Shown in pieces: positions 26,598 to 35,642 of a stretch of DNA of 64,000 nt; positions within the stretch are counted from its first letter, which is position 1, and every line of letters begins with the position of its first letter. The DNA comes from Streptacidiphilus sp. ASG 303 (GTDB lineage Bacteria; Actinomycetota; Actinomycetes; Streptomycetales; Streptomycetaceae): assembly GCF_020991365.1 (NCBI RefSeq), contig NZ_JAJLRA010000012.1:115263-179262 (forward strand), given 5' to 3'. The notes under the pieces were generated by a model that was not told the origin of the DNA, ran no database searches, and saw only the letters and a list, made by a program, of their open reading frames with translations. The position numbers were made by a program, and so were the translations under genes.

Positions 26598-27008
26598 CTA
26601 GCCGGTGAGGGCGGTGCCGACCAGTCGTGCTCCGCCCGAGAGCGGTGCCAGCAGTTCCTCGGGCAGGCCGAACCGGTCGGCCCAGCCCCCGGTGTCCTGA
26701 CGGCTCACCCGTACCTGCTGCCCGTCGTCCTGCCACACCAGCACCCTCAGGGGGAGCTCCAGGGCGAGCACCGGGCGGGAGACCATGGCCGGTGTGCCCG
26801 CTTTCGGGCTGCCGACGACGACCAGGGTGGCGGGGTTCATCCTCAGACCCGCCCCCCGGGCGCCTGCCGCGTGGTCGATGACCGCGAAGACCGTCATCCC
26901 GGCCCCCTCGGCGGTCCGCAGGATCCGCTCCACCGTCTCCTCGACGGAGAAGGGGCTCGTCACCGTGACGACCCCCTCGGGGTCGCCCGCGCTCGTTCCC
27001 GTGCTCAT
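26598..27008 (-). CDS. DUF302 domain protein
   Basis: This 136-residue cytoplasmic protein has the DUF302 fold: SPFSVEETVERILRTAEGAGMTVFAVIDHAAGARGAGL in the usual order, then TLVVVGSPKAGTPAM, ALELPLRVLVWQD and the C-terminal LPEELLAPL. Family function is unknown; members occur in stress and copper/redox contexts. ATG 27008 has an AGAGG six bases upstream; ATG 27014 is an alternative. It is divergent from the sortase-anchored hydrolase across about 500 bases without a recognisable gene. Confidence 0.85.
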   Translation of the reverse strand: MSTGTSAGDPEGVVTVTSPFSVEETVERILRTAEGAGMTVFAVIDHAAGARGAGLRMNPATLVVVGSPKAGTPAMVSRPVLALELPLRVLVWQDDGQQVRVSRQDTGGWADRFGLPEELLAPLSGGARLVGTALTG

Positions 27009-27525
27009 GCGCATCCTCTCCCGAACCGCTCTGCCCTCGGGCTCCCACGCCATCGGGCTTCCGCCCCCGGCTCCCTCCGATGGTGTGCCGGCCCTTCCGC
27101 CCGCGCCGTACGGACACGGTCCCACCGCGGTTGCCGAGCCGAGCAGGCCTGGCGGCCCGCCGTCCGCCCGGACCGCCCACGGCGCGACGGCTGCGCCGGT
27201 CCGGCAGGACGGCGACGAGGGCGGAGGCCGGGGCCGCGACGGGGCCCGACGAGCGGCCCGCCGGTGGCGATCCTCCGAGCACGCACTCCCGCAACCGCAT
27301 CCGTCCCCGCGTTTCCATCGTATCGGCGCCTGTCGCACCGGCGACTCCGACCGCGGCCCCCGGCCGCACGTCCCGCGGCCGCCGGCACATCCGGCGCGCC
27401 ACCCGCCGTCGGAGCCCCCGGACGCCGACGGCAGCGGCCGCGGCGGCCGTCCCGCACCGCGGGTCGGATCACCCGTCCGCCACGTCCGGCACGCCGATCC
27501 CTTTCGTCCCCATGACGATGAGCGC
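27009..27525. other. Intergenic region between divergent genes
   Basis: About 515 bases. No frame has convincing coding character and I see no clear promoter; both divergent genes must start transcription here. Confidence 0.35.
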
Positions 27526-28515
27526 ATGAAGAAGCCGAACGGATGGCACGACATGCAGGCACGCCCCCGCCTCGCCGGAACAGGACGCCTGGCCGCCGCA
27601 GCGGCGGTCGCCGCGGTGGTCGCAGTGTCGGCGGCCCCGGCGTTCGCGGACGGCGCTCCTCCTCTTCCGGAGCGGGCCCGGGTGAAGCCGACCGTGGTCC
27701 TCGTGCACGGGACCAACGTGGACTCCTCCTCGTGGGACGGGGTGGCGGGAAGGCTCCGCCGTGACGGCTATCCGGTGGTCGTCATCGCCAACCCCCTCCG
27801 GGGGCTCTCGTACGACGCGTCCTACACGAAGAGCGTGCTGCGCGGCATCAAGGGCCCGATCGTGCTCGTCGGCCACTCGTACGGCAGCGCGGTCGTCAAC
27901 GAGGCCGCGCTCGGGAACCGTTCCGTCGAGGCGGTCGTCGCCGTGGCGGGATTCCTCCCGGACAAGGGGGAGAGCTCGGCCGAGCTGGTGGCGAAGTACC
28001 CCGGCAGCACCCTGGCCCGGACGGTGACGACGCTGCCCTACCCGCGCATGGGGGGCGGGACGGGCATGGACGTGTACGTCAAGCAGGAGCTGTACCCGCA
28101 GCAGTTCGCGGCCGACGTGCCGCTGCGCGTGTCGTCGGTCATGGCGCTCACCCAGCGGCCCGTGGACTCCGGCGCACTGGGCCAGAAGGCGACCGGGGCC
28201 GCGTGGAGGACCGTTCCCGCGTACGACCTGATCACTGCGGACGACAGGAACATCCCCGCGGCGGCCCAGCGGTGGATGGCCAGGCGTGCCCACGCGGTGT
28301 CCGTCGAGATCCGCTCCTCGCACGTCGCCCCCGTGTCCCACCCGGACGCGGTCACCGGCCTCATCGAGAGGGCCGCGCGTGGCGGGACCTCTGCGGGCTC
28401 GACCCTCGCGGCCACCGGTGGAACCCGCACCTGGCTGCTGACCGGTGCGGCCGTCGGCGCCGTGGCGTTCGGCGGGAGCCTGATGGCGGCGGCACGCCGG
28501 CGAAGGCGGACGTGA
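27526..28515 (+). CDS. Secreted alpha/beta hydrolase with C-terminal sortase signal
   Basis: This 329-residue precursor has a signal peptide (cleavage after AAPAFA near residue 41). The catalytic domain has TVVLVHGTNVDSSSW, the nucleophile elbow LVGHSYGSAVV with Ser, and a C-terminal His in EIRSSHVAPVSHP; it resembles small esterases of the AB_hydrolase_6 kind. The C-terminus has LAATGGTRT, then a hydrophobic helix (WLLTGAAVGAVAFGGSL) and ARRRRRT. LAxTG plus helix plus basic tail is the class E sortase signal of Streptomyces, so the enzyme should be covalently attached to peptidoglycan. The start is uncertain: ATG 27526 or ATG 27553. A terminator hairpin follows. Confidence 0.88.
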   Translation: MKKPNGWHDMQARPRLAGTGRLAAAAAVAAVVAVSAAPAFADGAPPLPERARVKPTVVLVHGTNVDSSSWDGVAGRLRRDGYPVVVIANPLRGLSYDASYTKSVLRGIKGPIVLVGHSYGSAVVNEAALGNRSVEAVVAVAGFLPDKGESSAELVAKYPGSTLARTVTTLPYPRMGGGTGMDVYVKQELYPQQFAADVPLRVSSVMALTQRPVDSGALGQKATGAAWRTVPAYDLITADDRNIPAAAQRWMARRAHAVSVEIRSSHVAPVSHPDAVTGLIERAARGGTSAGSTLAATGGTRTWLLTGAAVGAVAFGGSLMAAARRRRRT

Positions 28516-28534
28516 ACGGTCCCGACGGGCGGAA

Positions 28535-28560
28535 GGTGCCCGCCGGTTCCGGCGGGCACC
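28535..28560 (+). terminator. Terminator after the sortase-anchored hydrolase
   Basis: A perfect inverted repeat, GGTGCCCGCCGG and CCGGCGGGCACC around TT, 20 bases past the stop codon. Confidence 0.68.
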
Positions 28561-29108
28561 GCAGGGGAACGGCTTCTCCGCGCCCCCTGCGCGGGTGACG
28601 GGACCCCGTCCGCCCGCCGGGCCGCACCGCCGGCGCCGCCGGCGTCGGCGGAGCCGCCGGGCCCTGCGCAGTGGTGCGGCCGTTCTGCAGGAACACGCGC
28701 GGTGGAGGGCGGACGTCAGGCCCCTGCCGACGGCCCCGCCCCCGATCACCGCGACAGGGCCGGGGGCACGGGGCGGACGGGACCGGACTCCACGGACCGG
28801 ACCCGACGGGTTCGGCTCGGCGCCGCCTTGGAGCCGGAAAGGCGCGAAACCATCTCAAAGTCTATGATCGGGATCAAAGGGGTTCCGCGGCGGGTGCCTG
28901 TGCAAGGCGGCCTGTCCGCGGTGGCCGATCGTGCCCGTGACCGCACGGGCCGTCCGTGCCACCCGCCGACCCGTCACCCGGTCGACCATCACACGGTGGA
29001 AGCCCGGGCGAGGTCGGTGCGCCGACCCCGTCGAGCGCCCGGACCGCAGCAGCGGGGCCCCCGCGCGTCTGCGAACCCAGGGCGGATGTCCGAACCGGAG
29101 GCAGCCGA
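28561..29108. other. Intergenic region upstream of the TDT transporter
   Basis: About 550 bases without a recognisable gene. An AT-richer patch at 28849-28880 contains two related nonamers (ATCTCAAAG and GGATCAAAG) and GATCGGGATC; it may be a regulatory site, but no hexamers with good spacing can be named. Confidence 0.35.
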
Positions 29109-30107
29109 GTGGCGGTGCCGCGCGTTCCCCTCAATTTCTTCGGAATTCCCCTCGGCCTGGCGGGCCTGGCGGGTTCGTGGTTGACAGCGGCCCACGAGGG
29201 CTACGCTCCCGTATGGGTGGGCCGTGCCCTGATCGCCGTCGCAGCCGCCGTCTGGTGCGTGACGACCGCATCGTACGCGAGGTATGCCCTGTCGGTCCGG
29301 GGGGCGTTCAGAGCCGACATGCTCGACGGCGTCGCAGGTCCGTTCGGCTCGCTCGTCGTCATCACGCCGATGCTCCTCGCCGCGCAGGGCATCGCCCCGT
29401 TCGCGCCGGACGCCGGCCGGGTCGTCGTGGACGTCTTCCTCGTCCTGACCGTGCTGGTGGGCGGCTGGTACACCGGACAGTGGATCTACGGCCCGCTCGC
29501 ACTGGACCAGCTTCATCCGGGGTACTTCCTGCCCACCGTCGGCGGCGGCCTCGTGGCCGCGCTCAGTGCGGCGCTGGTGGGACAGCAGCGACTGGCCGAG
29601 GCGATGTTCGGCCTGGGCATCGTCTCGTGGCTCGTCATGGGCTCGATGATCCTGGCGCGGCTCTTCTTCCGGCCTCCTTTGCCCTCCCCGCTGGAGCCGA
29701 CACTGGCGATCGAGATCGTGCCCGCCTCCATGGCCAGCATCGCCTGTTTCGCCCTCAACGCGGACCGCACCGACCGGCTCTCCGCCGTGCTCGCCGGCTA
29801 CTGCCTCCTGATGATCTTCTCCCAGCTGCGCCTTCTGCCCCTGTTCCTGCGCCTCCGCTTCTCGCCCGCCTTCTGGGCGTTCGCCTTCTCCTGGACGTCG
29901 GTCGCGACCACCGGGCTGCACTGGATCCACAACGGCCGCCCCGCCGGAGCGTCCGTCCTCGCCCCCCTCGTCCTGGCCGCGGCGACGGTGCTCGTCGGGG
30001 CCATCGCCGCCCGGACCCTCATGGCCGCAGCCCGGCGCCAACTGCTCCCCGCGCCGGCCGCCCTCCCGCAGCCGGCGGATCCGACCGGAGACCTCCGCAG
30101 GCGATGA
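29109..30107 (+). CDS. TDT/SLAC1-family transporter (TehA-like)
   Basis: This 332-residue membrane protein has about ten hydrophobic segments and belongs to the tellurite-resistance/dicarboxylate transporter family, whose members are anion channels or exporters (TehA, SLAC1, Ssu1). Landmarks are PLNFFGIPLGLAGLAGSW at the start, a helix with conserved aromatic residues (YFLPTVGGGLVAA) and the LHWIHNGRP loop near the end. GTG 29109 has GGAGG seven bases upstream; the longer upstream frame lacks any conserved residues. The transported ion is unknown (tellurite, sulfite and nitrate are precedents). Confidence 0.9.
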   Translation: MAVPRVPLNFFGIPLGLAGLAGSWLTAAHEGYAPVWVGRALIAVAAAVWCVTTASYARYALSVRGAFRADMLDGVAGPFGSLVVITPMLLAAQGIAPFAPDAGRVVVDVFLVLTVLVGGWYTGQWIYGPLALDQLHPGYFLPTVGGGLVAALSAALVGQQRLAEAMFGLGIVSWLVMGSMILARLFFRPPLPSPLEPTLAIEIVPASMASIACFALNADRTDRLSAVLAGYCLLMIFSQLRLLPLFLRLRFSPAFWAFAFSWTSVATTGLHWIHNGRPAGASVLAPLVLAAATVLVGAIAARTLMAAARRQLLPAPAALPQPADPTGDLRRR

Positions 30108-30239
30108 CCGGCGCCGGATAGACCAGCGACCGCCGCCCCGCACCCGCCCGCGACACCCGTCCGAGCGGAGAACCGCCGAGACCACCGACCGCACCATCGC
30201 CGCGACGGCGAATCGGTCACCACGATCAGGAGTCACATC

Positions 30240-30989
30240 ATGGGACAGCTCGAGGACAGGACCGCCGTGGTCACCGGCGGTACCAGCGGCATCGGCCTGG
30301 CCACCGCCCGGCGCTTCGCCGCCGAGGGCGCGCACGTGTTCGTCACCGGCCGCCGCCAGGAGGCGCTGGACGCCGCCGTCGCGCAGATCGGTCCGCGTGC
30401 CACCGGCGTCCGGGGCGACGTGGCGAACCTGGCCGACCTCGACCGGCTCTACGAGGCCGTCGAGGGGCAGGGGCGCCGCATCGACGTGCTCTTCGCCAAC
30501 GCGGGCGGCGGCGAGTTCTCCACCCTGGAGCAGGTCACCGAGAAGCACTTCGACGAGACCTTCGGCACCAACGTCCGCGGCATGCTCTTCACCGTGCAGA
30601 AGGCGCTGCCGCTGCTGAACGACGGCGCCTCGGTGATCCTCACCGGCTCCACCGCCGGTTCCACCGGCACCGAGGCCTTCGGCGTGTACGCGGCCTCCAA
30701 GGCGGCGGTGCGGTCCTTCGCCCGCACCTGGGCCAACGAGCTCCGCGGCCGCGCCATCCGGGTCAACACCCTCGTCCCCGGCCCGATCGAGACCCCCGGC
30801 ATCGAGGGCCTGGCGCCCGACGCCGCGCAGGCCGCCGAGCTCAAGGGCGGCTTCGCGAGCCAGATCCCGCTCGGCCGCATGGGCCGCCCCGAGGAGGTCG
30901 CCGCGGCGGCGCTCTTCCTGGCCTCGGACCAGAGCAGCTTCGTCACCGGCATCGAGCTCTTCGTCGACGGCGGCATCAACCAGGTCTGA
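30240..30989 (+). CDS. Short-chain dehydrogenase/reductase, copy 3
   Basis: This is the third 249-residue classical SDR, nearly the same as copy 2 (about 17 differences seen). Catalytic residues are conserved (TGGTSGIG, NAG, Ser137, Tyr150, Lys154). Differences from copy 2 cluster at residues 22-25 (TARR), in VANLAD and at the substrate loop (PIETPGIEGL, AAELKGGF). The leader CGATCAGGAGTCACATC is shared with copy 2. It follows the TDT gene by 132 bases in the same direction and may be co-transcribed with it. Substrate unknown. Confidence 0.93.
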   Translation: MGQLEDRTAVVTGGTSGIGLATARRFAAEGAHVFVTGRRQEALDAAVAQIGPRATGVRGDVANLADLDRLYEAVEGQGRRIDVLFANAGGGEFSTLEQVTEKHFDETFGTNVRGMLFTVQKALPLLNDGASVILTGSTAGSTGTEAFGVYAASKAAVRSFARTWANELRGRAIRVNTLVPGPIETPGIEGLAPDAAQAAELKGGFASQIPLGRMGRPEEVAAAALFLASDQSSFVTGIELFVDGGINQV

Positions 30990-31169
30990 CCGCTCGGCGG
31001 TACGGCCGGGCGCGGGAGGGCCGCTCCCGCCCGCACTCGGCCCACCGCCGGGCCGGGTCCTGGCCCGCCGGGCCGGGTCCGGGCCGGGGGAGGACGTCAG
31101 GGGCCCGCCGTTCAGGCGTGCGTCCCGGCTGTCCGGGTGCGGGCGGGTGCGCCTCGGGGACGGGGCGCC

Positions 31170-31757
31170 TCAGGTGCGCGGCAGGAGGGCGAGGACGGTG
31201 TTCCCGATCCTCTTCAGCGCGGCGCCGTCCATGCCGGTCTTGGCGAGGAACTCGATGCCCTGCAGGACCGACAGCAGCAGGCGGCCGAGCTCCCGCGCCT
31301 CGGTCCCCCGGTCGAGGTCGCCGTCCCGCTGGGCTTCCTCGACGCATGCCACCAGGAGGTCCTCGACGGCCTGGTAGGTCGACCTGGCCCTGGAGACGAC
31401 GTCGGGGTCCTGGCCGTGCAGTTCCGAGGTGCTGTTGGCCAGCAGGCAGCCGCGGCGCTGCGCGTCGTTGCGGTAGCCGTCCGATACGCCTTCGAGGAGG
31501 CCGGTCAGGCGCTCCAGCGCCGTGCCCGGTCCCTCCAGCGCCCCCCGGACGGCGTCGAACTGCTCGGCCCGGTACTCGTCGAGGGTCCGGAGGAAGAGCT
31601 GTCTCTTGTCCCCGAACGCGCCGTAGAGGCTCCCCTTGCCGAGGCCGGTGACCTCCATGAGGTCGCTGACGGATGTGGCGGTGTACCCCCGGTCCCAGAA
31701 CTGCTCGCGCACGGAACCGAGGACCTGTCGCTCGTCGAAGTTGCGGGGTCGTGCCAT
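31170..31757 (-). CDS. TetR/AcrR-family regulator, probably leaderless
   Basis: This 195-residue repressor has the HTH VREQFWDRGYTATSVSDLMEVTGLGKGSLYGAFGDKRQLF (residues 14-53, usual layout) and a YcdC-like C-terminal domain with the conserved RGCLLANSTSEL. ATG 31757 lies only six bases after a -10 hexamer, so the mRNA probably begins at the start codon. A 7-bp inverted repeat spans its -35 and spacer, implying tight autorepression. It converges on SDR copy 3 and lies upstream of nothing obvious on its own strand except the MOSC gene behind it. The ligand is unknown. Confidence 0.92.
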   Translation of the reverse strand: MARPRNFDERQVLGSVREQFWDRGYTATSVSDLMEVTGLGKGSLYGAFGDKRQLFLRTLDEYRAEQFDAVRGALEGPGTALERLTGLLEGVSDGYRNDAQRRGCLLANSTSELHGQDPDVVSRARSTYQAVEDLLVACVEEAQRDGDLDRGTEARELGRLLLSVLQGIEFLAKTGMDGAALKRIGNTVLALLPRT

Positions 31758-31763
31758 TCCCGC

Positions 31764-31794
31764 AGGATACCAATTCTTGACTTTACGGTCAAGA
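31764..31794 (-). promoter_or_regulatory. Promoter and operator of the TetR gene at 31757
   Basis: Read on the minus strand: -35 TTGACC (31792-31787), 17-base spacer, -10 TATCCT (31769-31764). The inverted repeat TCTTGAC-N6-GTCAAGA (31775-31794) covers the -35 and most of the spacer. Confidence 0.78.
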
Positions 31795-31918
31795 TTGCGC
31801 GTCGGGGGCGACCGCGGCCTACCGGGCAGCCCGGCGGCCGGCCGGACCGGCAGGGGACGGGTCCCGCCGCGGGGGTCGGCGCGCGGGGCCGGCGGACCGC
31901 CGCCCGTCAGGACGCCGT

Positions 31919-33694
31919 CTAGAGGTCCACGACCAGGTCCTCCTTGGGCTTGGAGCAGCAGATGAGGATGTTGCCCTCGGCGGGCGGTTCGACCGGGTCC
32001 GGCGCGTAGTCGACCGAACCGGACATCAGCGCGAGTTCGCAGGTGTGGCAGACACCGGTGCGGCACGACCACTGGACCGGCACGTCGCACGCCTCGGCCA
32101 GTTCCAGGAGCGAGTCCCGGCCGTCGTCCCAGGGGACGGTGAGGCCGCTGCGGGCGAACGAGACGGAAGGCCCGGTGCCGGGGGGCCCCGGGGGCTGGTG
32201 AGGGGCGCGCGCGGCCGCTGCGCCGCTGATCCCCGGCGTGAGCGACGGGCCGGCGTTGAAGATCTCGCCGTGCACGCGGGACGCCTCCAGGCCGGCCCTG
32301 ACGAGCGCGGCACTGGCGCTCTGCATGAAGGGCGCCGGTCCGCAGACGTAGGCGTCGGCGTCGGCCGGGAGTCCCAGGCCGAGGATCCGGTCGGCCGAGA
32401 GGCGGCCGGCCTCGGTGTAGTCGCTCCCCTGGCTGTCCTCGGCGTCCGGTCTGCTGTAGTAGACGTACGACCGGGCGTCGGCGAGGCTCGCGACGAGGTC
32501 GTGGACCTCCTGGGCGAAGGGGTGCTCGGCGCCGTTGCGGGCCACGTGCAGCCACCACACCTGGCGGCCGGAGCGGCTGCGGGCGAGGGCGTGCAGCATG
32601 GCCAGGACGGGGGTCACCCCCACTCCGGCCGACAGCAGCACCACGGGGGTCCCGCCCTCGGTCAGGCGGAAGGTGCCGCGGGGTGCCGCGACGTCGAGGC
32701 TGTCACCGACCCTGAGGTGGGTGCGCAGGTGGTTGCTGGCGACACCGTGCGGTTCGACCTTCACGCTGATCCGGTACACACCCGTCCCGGGTTCGCCGGA
32801 CAGGGAGTAGCTGCGGATCAGCGCAGGTGCGCCCCCCTCGCGCCGCACCTTCACGGTGAGGAACTGGCCGGGCAGGGCGGACGGCAGCGCGGCACCGTCG
32901 GCCGAGGCCAGGAACACCGAGAAGACGCTCCGGCTCTCGGGCCGGATGTCCGTGACGACCAGGGGGCGGAAGCCGGGCCACGCGGGCGGCGGGGCGCCGG
33001 CCGCCGCCGTGAGGCCGGCGCTGCCCGAGGACGTCCCCGGGGCGGCGTCGGCCTGCTCCAGGAGGGTGCGCATGGACCCCTGCCAGCCCGGGCTCAGCGC
33101 CGGTATGCGCAGGGCCCGCTCCACCTGGGCGCGGGTGTGCCCCGGGAGGTAGAGGACTCCGTCGATCTCCTCGACGGTCATCGCCTCCGGGCCGCCGGAG
33201 ACCTTGATGATCTCCTGCCCGGCCTCCACCTCGCCCTCCTCGATGACCCGCAGGTAGAAACCCGGTCGGCGGTGGGAGACCAGCAGGGCCGCCATCCGGG
33301 GCTCACCCATGCGCAGGCCCACCCGGTAGCACGTGACCCGCGGTTGCGTGACCTCGAACAGCGCACTGCCGATCCGGTACCGGTCGCCGATGCACACCTC
33401 GTCGTCCGGGAGCCCGTCCACCGTGAAGTTCTCGCCGAAGTTCCCCGGCTCCAGGTCGTCGCGCCCCAGCTGGTCCGCCCAGAACCGGTAGGAGTCCAGC
33501 TGGTAGACCAGTACGGCCCGCTGCTCCCCGCCGTGCCCGCCCAGGTCGCCCTGGCCGTCCCCGTCGATGTTGAGCCGCCTCACCGTCCGGGGCCCGGACA
33601 CGGTCTGCTTGTAGATCCCCGTGTGCACCGTCTTTCCGTGCCACGGAACGTCCTGGGGCATTCCGACATTGACTGCGATCAAGGTCGCGACCAC
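31919..33694 (-). CDS. MOSC domain - ferredoxin reductase - 2Fe-2S ferredoxin fusion
   Basis: This 591-residue multidomain redox protein has an N-terminal MOSC domain (about residues 1-220; YiiM-like, with the candidate Cys in TQPRVTCYRVG), a flavodoxin-reductase core (FAD motif LIRSYSLSG about 295-305, NAD motif VVLLSAGVGVTPVLAML about 345-361) and a C-terminal plant-type 2Fe-2S domain (CRTGVCHTCELAL with a late Cys in ILICCSKPKE). YiiM-like MOSC proteins reduce N-hydroxylated compounds with molybdenum cofactor and an electron chain; here reductase and ferredoxin are built in, so it may be self-sufficient (inference). The start is GTG 33694, with an excellent AAAGGAGGTC. Confidence 0.92.
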   Translation of the reverse strand: MVATLIAVNVGMPQDVPWHGKTVHTGIYKQTVSGPRTVRRLNIDGDGQGDLGGHGGEQRAVLVYQLDSYRFWADQLGRDDLEPGNFGENFTVDGLPDDEVCIGDRYRIGSALFEVTQPRVTCYRVGLRMGEPRMAALLVSHRRPGFYLRVIEEGEVEAGQEIIKVSGGPEAMTVEEIDGVLYLPGHTRAQVERALRIPALSPGWQGSMRTLLEQADAAPGTSSGSAGLTAAAGAPPPAWPGFRPLVVTDIRPESRSVFSVFLASADGAALPSALPGQFLTVKVRREGGAPALIRSYSLSGEPGTGVYRISVKVEPHGVASNHLRTHLRVGDSLDVAAPRGTFRLTEGGTPVVLLSAGVGVTPVLAMLHALARSRSGRQVWWLHVARNGAEHPFAQEVHDLVASLADARSYVYYSRPDAEDSQGSDYTEAGRLSADRILGLGLPADADAYVCGPAPFMQSASAALVRAGLEASRVHGEIFNAGPSLTPGISGAAAARAPHQPPGPPGTGPSVSFARSGLTVPWDDGRDSLLELAEACDVPVQWSCRTGVCHTCELALMSGSVDYAPDPVEPPAEGNILICCSKPKEDLVVDL

Positions 33695-34493
33695 TGTGCC
33701 GACCTCCTTTCCGGTCCCGGACTCCGGCCGTCGGCCGGCGGGGGCGCCGTAGTTGCGGACGTGGGTCGAGAAGCACTCCCCGCTCAGGCCGCCGACCCGT
33801 TCGGCGGTGGTCCCGGCGCCGCCGCCGAGGGCGCCGCCGGGCTCGTCGGCCCCGGGGGTGGGGCACCGCTCGCGGCTGACGTGACCGGGTCGGTCGCGAG
33901 GTCCTGGCGGGCGGCCGATCGTGAGAGGGAGGAGGGTGGAGGGAGGAGGAGGGATGCCCGGGAGCCGCCCGGAGGGCGGTGCGGCAGCAGGATGAACGGG
34001 GCCCCGGCGGAACCCGCATCGCGGAGGAGAGCCCGTCGACCGTCGACGGCGGCCGTGCGGCGGGGCGCAGGGGGCACCCTGGTCCCGGACGAGGCCCGAC
34101 CGTGGTGAGCCGACCGCCGGAGTCGGCGGCAGGGCCGGACATGCCGTCGAAGGGCCGGATGACTCCTCCGCCCACAGCCCGGAGGGCGAGCGGGAGGGAT
34201 CGCACGCCGTGCTCGAATCGAACGCTACACCCGTCCCCGGGGGAGGGCCATCGGGGGCAGGGAACCGCTCCGGCTCTGCCGGAGGGTCGGGACGGCGGCT
34301 GTGACCTGCGGTTCCGGGACGGCCGACAGGGAGGGCGGGCTCCGCCCCTCACCCCCCGGGCGGTCGGGCCGTCCGTCGCCGCCCACCCGGCCGCCGGGGA
34401 ACGGCACCCGTGCAGGCCCGCTCCGCGCGTACCCGGTCGGGCGGTCCTGCCCGAGCGGCCCTGTCCACGGTTGTCCGTGCGCCACGGGCGGGC
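33695..34493. other. Intergenic region, no gene recognised
   Basis: About 800 bases. Open frames here are shadows with Pro/Arg-rich nonsense. The 13-mer ATCGAACGCTACA at 34217-34229 repeats the candidate operator at 9988. A purine-rich patch (AGGGAGGAGGGTGG near 33922) stands out but matches nothing I know. Confidence 0.4.
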
Positions 34494-35075
34494 TCAGGTT
34501 CCGGCCACCACGCCGTGGAGCATCAGGCCGATCAGGCGGTGGGCGAGTTCGGGCCGCTGGTCGTGGTCGGTGATGAGGCAGATGCCGCCCAGTGCCATCA
34601 GGACGTCGTGGGCGCCGGTCCCGGAGCGGAACACGCCCTGCGGCGCCCCGGCGGCGAGCAGGTGGTCGATCGCCTCGGCCAGGAGGGCGCGGGTGTGCAA
34701 CCGCCGGCTGTCGTCGGTGAGCACCACGCGCAGGGCGTCGGCCATCCCCTGCTTGGCGGCCATGAAGACCACGAACCGCTCCATCCAGGTCCGCAGGGCC
34801 TCGACGGGCGGCAGGGACGCGGCGAGTTCGGGCGCAGCCCGGCACAGGCGCTCCACCTCGTGGCGGTAGGTGGCCTCGACGAGCAGTTCCTTGGAGGGGA
34901 ACCGGCGGTAGAGCGTGCCGACCCCGACGCCGGCCTCGCGGGCGACGTCCTTCACCGAGGCGCCGGCCCCGTCTCGGGCGAACACCGCCGCCGCCGCCTC
35001 CAGCAGCCGGTCCTCGTTCCGCTGCGCGTCCGCGCGCAGCCGCCGCGGCTCCGTGCCCGCCGTCGTGCCCGCCAA
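34494..35075 (-). CDS. TetR/AcrR-family regulator
   Basis: This 193-residue repressor has the HTH AAAAVFARDGAGASVKDVAREAGVGVGTLYRRFPSKELLVEA (residues about 20-60) and a SbtR-like C-terminal domain (AAPELAASLPPVEALRTWMERFVVFMAAKQGMAD). The start was set at TTG 35075, preceded by GGGAGGGGA; there is no ATG or GTG between an unlikely far-upstream frame start and the HTH. It is divergent from the VOC gene at 35643, and a perfect 12-bp palindrome in the interval may be its site (inference). Ligand unknown. Confidence 0.9.
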   Translation of the reverse strand: MAGTTAGTEPRRLRADAQRNEDRLLEAAAAVFARDGAGASVKDVAREAGVGVGTLYRRFPSKELLVEATYRHEVERLCRAAPELAASLPPVEALRTWMERFVVFMAAKQGMADALRVVLTDDSRRLHTRALLAEAIDHLLAAGAPQGVFRSGTGAHDVLMALGGICLITDHDQRPELAHRLIGLMLHGVVAGT

Positions 35076-35642
35076 GGCCGGTCCCCTCCCGCCGCTCCGT
35101 CCGCCGACCGGTTCCGTGCACCTCGGACCGGAACTGATTCCGGTCGTCAGGGTACGGCGCTCGTCCGGCGCGGGGCCACCAGGGCGTGGAGCGGTTCCCG
35201 CCGGCCGGGACCGACGGCCCGGCCGCAGACCCGGCACGGCCCGCAGGGCGGTCGGCCCGGGACGCCGGGGCGCGTTCGGTGCGGATCCCCGACGGTGGGA
35301 GGGCCGGACCGCCCCGCCCGGCGGATCCGGCCTGCGACCGGAAGCGCTCCGCCCGTGGACGCGGGCGGTCAGGGGCCTGCGGCCGGAGCACCCGGCGCCG
35401 GGCCGGTCCGTCCTGGGTTGCGGCGGAATGCGGCGATGCAAGACTGATGGTGCCGACCGGTCGGACATCCCGGCGGGAGTCGTCGGCCTCCCCTCCCGGG
35501 TGGCCCGGGCAGCCGTACCCGTCCGTGCCGACCGGCCCCCGGTGGCCGGGTGCCCCCTGTGCGCACGACGACGGGGCCTGTCCGCACCGGGCTGCCCACC
35601 GACGACGAGCAGTCACGCCGACATCGGAGAAGTGAGACAGTC
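35076..35642. other. Intergenic region between divergent TetR and VOC genes
   Basis: About 570 bases with no convincing gene. It holds the palindrome at 35453-35464. Confidence 0.4.
35453..35464. promoter_or_regulatory. Perfect 12-bp palindrome, candidate TetR operator
   Basis: CCGACCGGTCGG is self-complementary and lies 178 bases upstream of the VOC gene, in the interval it shares with the divergent TetR gene. Confidence 0.45.

Noticed and set aside
33303..34352. A minus-strand gene upstream of the MOSC fusion
   Set aside because: The frame is an Arg/Pro-rich shadow; the MOSC gene has its own strong ribosome-binding site and GTG start at 33694.
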